A stretch of DNA of 64,000 nt from Labia minor. Taxonomy: Eukaryota > Arthropoda > Insecta > Dermaptera > Spongiphoridae. Numbering within the stretch: the first letter of the stretch is position 1; every line of letters begins with the position of its first letter. Location: contig OY720350.1 in assembly GCA_963082975.1 (NCBI GenBank), forward strand, positions 51,662,734 to 51,726,733, given 5' to 3'. Below are positions 61,500 to 64,000 of the stretch, piece after piece. Under the pieces are notes generated by a model that ran no database searches, was not told the origin of the DNA, and saw only the letters and a program-made list of their open reading frames with translations. Both the position numbers and the translations under genes were made by a program.

Positions 61500-61860
61500 T
61501 GATAACATATTTGAGAATAGGATTCTTCCCCGCATTTATTGGCCAAAGAAAGATGATGTCACCGGGGAATGGCGGAGGCTGCATAACGAGAAATTGCATG
61601 ACCTCTCTGCATCTTCAGAAATAGTTAGGGTTATAAAAGGGAAAAAGCTGCGATAAGCAGGGCACGTGGCTAGAATGGGAGAGGAAAAAGATATTGGTGG
61701 GGATACCGATTGGAAAACGTCCGCTTGGAAAACCAAGGACGCGACGTAAGAGAGATGGGACAAAGGCTCAGGATAGAGACACTTGGAGAAATGTGGTTGT
61801 TGCGGCCAAGAACTTTCGAGTACCTTTGAGCCACATAGATAGATAGATATACCATATACA
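61500..61860 (+). pseudogene. LINE C-terminal relic, 61.6 kb copy
   Basis: In one frame: FENRILPRIYWP, EWRRLHNEKLHDL, IVRVIKGKKLR, then AGHVARMGEEK after one stop. After frame changes it ends RDTWRNVVVAAKNFRVPLSHID followed by a (TAGA)n tail. This is the usual C-terminal end of insect non-LTR retrotransposons of the RTE/Jockey-like type. It is the best-preserved of the LINE ends here and defines the family's 3' end. Confidence 0.8.
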
Positions 61861-62034
61861 ATAATAATATATATAATTAATTTACTGATTAAATTAAAAT
61901 ATATTTTAAATAAGAACACAAAAAGAAATGAATGTTTTGTTATATACTGATTGAAACAAAATGGATGAAAACCTTTTACTACTCTCAACCAAATACTATG
62001 TACCGCTCGGGGGTCAGGGGACGGAGCACCTAGT
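61861..62034 (+). mobile_element. Helitron-like 3' end following the LINE fragment
   Basis: ATTGAAACAAAATGGATGAA then ACCTTTTACTACTCTCAACC and CTCGGGGGTCAGGGGACGGA match the ends at 55.25-55.39 and 37.55-37.68 kb. The last hairpin is deleted, but it still terminates CACCTAGT before TATATA. Confidence 0.6.
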
Positions 62035-62039
62035 TATAT

Positions 62040-63425
62040 ATAAAAATGACAAACCAGATTTATGAAGAGAATTTTAATGAAAATATTTTCATTTAATAAA
62101 AAAATAATTGCTTTTTTTATTTACTTCTCTGAAGACTCGTCCTTCTAGTATGCATTACATAGTCAATATTTCAAAATACCTCTTTAATTAAAAACCAAAT
62201 TGTTAAAAAAATGAAAATAAGAATAATTTAATATTTATTTATGCATAATTGATAAAAAAACTTCCGCATGTTATTCAAAGAAATCAATATCAACTAAATC
62301 TATAAAATAGGCAAGTAATAAATTGCTATATTTCCGAGTTAAAAATAACAATCTATTTGAAAAGAAGAGAAAATTACTATCATTGGTGTAATACTTGCCC
62401 GACGGGAATGTCTTTGACTTTATCTTTTTTACAAAAGAAAAGGTTTTAAAGCTACATATCAATATTTTATCTCACCCCCAGTAATAATGTCAACTGAGAG
62501 TATACAAAGCCCAATATCATATTGAATATTGAACGAAATTCACTGTTAACTGAACAAAGCTTGTTCAACCATTATTCTTTGTCACGACTCTTGACTTATT
62601 TCTTTAGCCACTACTTTTTCTTCTGCATTCATAATAGGAAAAAAAATTCCCTGAAGGGATTGGATAATGAGAACATTCATTTTATAAAATATAAGTTAAA
62701 ATATGTCAGTTTAAAATAATCATAATAATAATAAAAATTCAAATAATTTCAAATATGTATTATTCATTTTTTCTATTCATTGAGAGAGAAATTTTGATTG
62801 ATTATTTCTTATCCAAATGTAAAATGAAAATAAAAGAAAACTAATTGCAATAAAAGAAAACCCAAACAACACTAGGTTATAATATATTTTTTCTTGGGCC
62901 TCTTGAGCACATCAATTTCTTTTTTTTTAATATAGTTACAATATTTTCCATAACCTATCTGACAAAAAAAATTAATAATTATATTAATTTAATAATTTAT
63001 TTAGAAAATAATTTGCATATTATTAAACGTTAAAATATGTATTTTTAAGGAATAAATTAATAAAATGATGATATAATATTATATTTGATGTTTGTATTTT
63101 ATGATAATCAAAAAGGATACAGATAAGTTTTTAAACCTTTATCATTTGTATTATAAAGTTTTTTATATAAGTATATATGTTCAAATATTGTGTGTTTTTT
63201 TATATTATGTATACTTATATGGGTTTCCGTTTCCGGGATTTGAAGTGTCAACAAGTCGCAGATATTTATCAGCACTAAAACACTAATTATAAATAGTTAA
63301 AGTTACAGTTTAGGATATTTAAGTGCTCCAAACATTAAGAAAACAACATCAGAAGATATAGAAGAAATAATCCTTGGATATTCTCAGGAACAAATTGAAA
63401 GTGAAGTACAAATATACTTTAATGG
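62040..63425. other. AT-rich stretch without recognised features
   Basis: No motif recognised. The frames here are short and AT-driven. Confidence 0.5.
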
Positions 63426-63429
63426 TTTT

Positions 63430-63600
63430 TTGGGATTTGGGGGGGTAAGGGAGGGTGTTTATAATGAAGAGGTAGTTAAGAGAGGGGAGGTAGGGAGTGG
63501 AGGGGGAAGTGTGTAAAGGAGATGCGCGGACTTAGGTGCGCACTGGTCCTCGTTTGTGTGATTGGTGATGGGAAAAGAGGGGAGTAAGGGAGGGATGGAG
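63430..63600 (+). other. G-rich region with two potential G-quadruplexes
   Basis: GGG-ATTT-GGGGGGG-TAA-GGG-A-GGG at 63432-63455 and GGG-AAAAGA-GGGG-AGTAA-GGG-A-GGG at 63570-63594 both satisfy the usual four-run rule on the same strand. Between them is a purine-rich stretch and a CpG-containing segment (GATGCGCGGACTTAGGTGCG). Confidence 0.6.
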
Positions 63601-63831
63601 ATTCAATTAAAACAGAGGTTTTGGTCCATGTTGTAAGGTACCAATCAGATAACTAAGATCCAACTTGGAATGAGAGATAGAGAAAGCTGTAGGAATAACA
63701 CAATTAATATATACAAAAGAGAATAATAAAAATTAAGTTTATTGGTTTCCAATTTAAAAGAAAAAATTGCAACTAGAATTTATTTTTTACTAGATTTTAA
63801 TCTTTTATAATCGACAGGAAATAATTTAAAT

Positions 63832-64000
63832 CAGAGGTTCTTAAACTTATGTACTCCGCGGACCCCCACTTGGAGAAATTTTTTTTGACGGACCCCATCC
63901 CAACTTTAGGTACTTTACGTCATTTTATTAGTTAATTTCTGGTTTACGATCTCATAAGAACAAGGATATATGTTGAATATTTCTAACAGTGATTGGTGAA
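63832..64000 (+). mobile_element. hAT-type element, cut by the window end
   Basis: CAGAGGTTCTTAAACTTATG then TACTCCGCGGACCCCCACTT has the classic hAT left end (CAGnGGTTCTnAAACTT...GCGGACCCC). The other end and target duplication lie outside the window; the left flank is ATTTAAAT. Confidence 0.65.

Noticed and set aside
61536..61988. 150-codon minus-strand frame
   Set aside because: It is antisense to the LINE relic, whose motifs are clear on the plus strand.

Overview
The window is a strongly AT-rich, gene-poor stretch of a eukaryotic nuclear genome. It is most likely an arthropod and probably an insect. The basis is mariner and hAT transposons, pogo-like elements, Helitron/Helentron-type repeats with central (GTCY)n microsatellites like Drosophila DINE-1/HINE elements, a LINE of a type common in insects, and a tRNA-derived SINE. 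The species cannot be named from the sequence alone. Nothing looks bacterial: no operons, no long uninterrupted reading frames, no rRNA. One assembly gap of exactly 200 N lies at 20480-20679.

Only one host coding segment is convincing. At 12590-13118 a GC-rich island contains a short first coding exon (12986-13112, +). It encodes a signal peptide and ends at a good splice donor; the rest of the gene is not recognised here. Three other places look promoter-like: 3238-3280 (+), 24500-24800 (-) and 48757-49235 (+).

Most of what can be identified is mobile DNA. Family A (about 630 bp, ten copies or remnants), family B (about 610 bp, ten) and family C (one) share one architecture. Each has a 5' terminal motif repeated in inverted form just inside the 3' end, a small 3' hairpin after it, a central microsatellite and a common core. 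This is the layout described for non-autonomous Helentrons. Three non-autonomous hAT elements (17133, 31561, 50834) have perfect 8-bp target duplications. At least five mariner-superfamily pieces are present, all broken. Fragments of one LINE occur at 13.9, 16.0, 37.8, 54.4-55.2 and 61.5 kb; three of these lie directly upstream of the same Helitron-like 3' end, so LINE and Helitron sequence appear to have been copied together. A SINE sits inside a family A copy with a 15-bp target duplication.

Several regions (2.1-2.5, 9.0-10.1, 18.1, 19.9-20.3 and 29.5-30.4 kb) repeat a short private word several times. The 29.5 kb case has clear terminal inverted repeats and a cysteine-rich end like that of pogo-type transposases. 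Nesting gives a relative order: B4 inside a mariner, A2 inside the TTGTGCY region, A6 inside a Helitron composite, and the SINE inside A9. Stretches not listed are AT-rich DNA with simple repeats in which nothing further was recognised.
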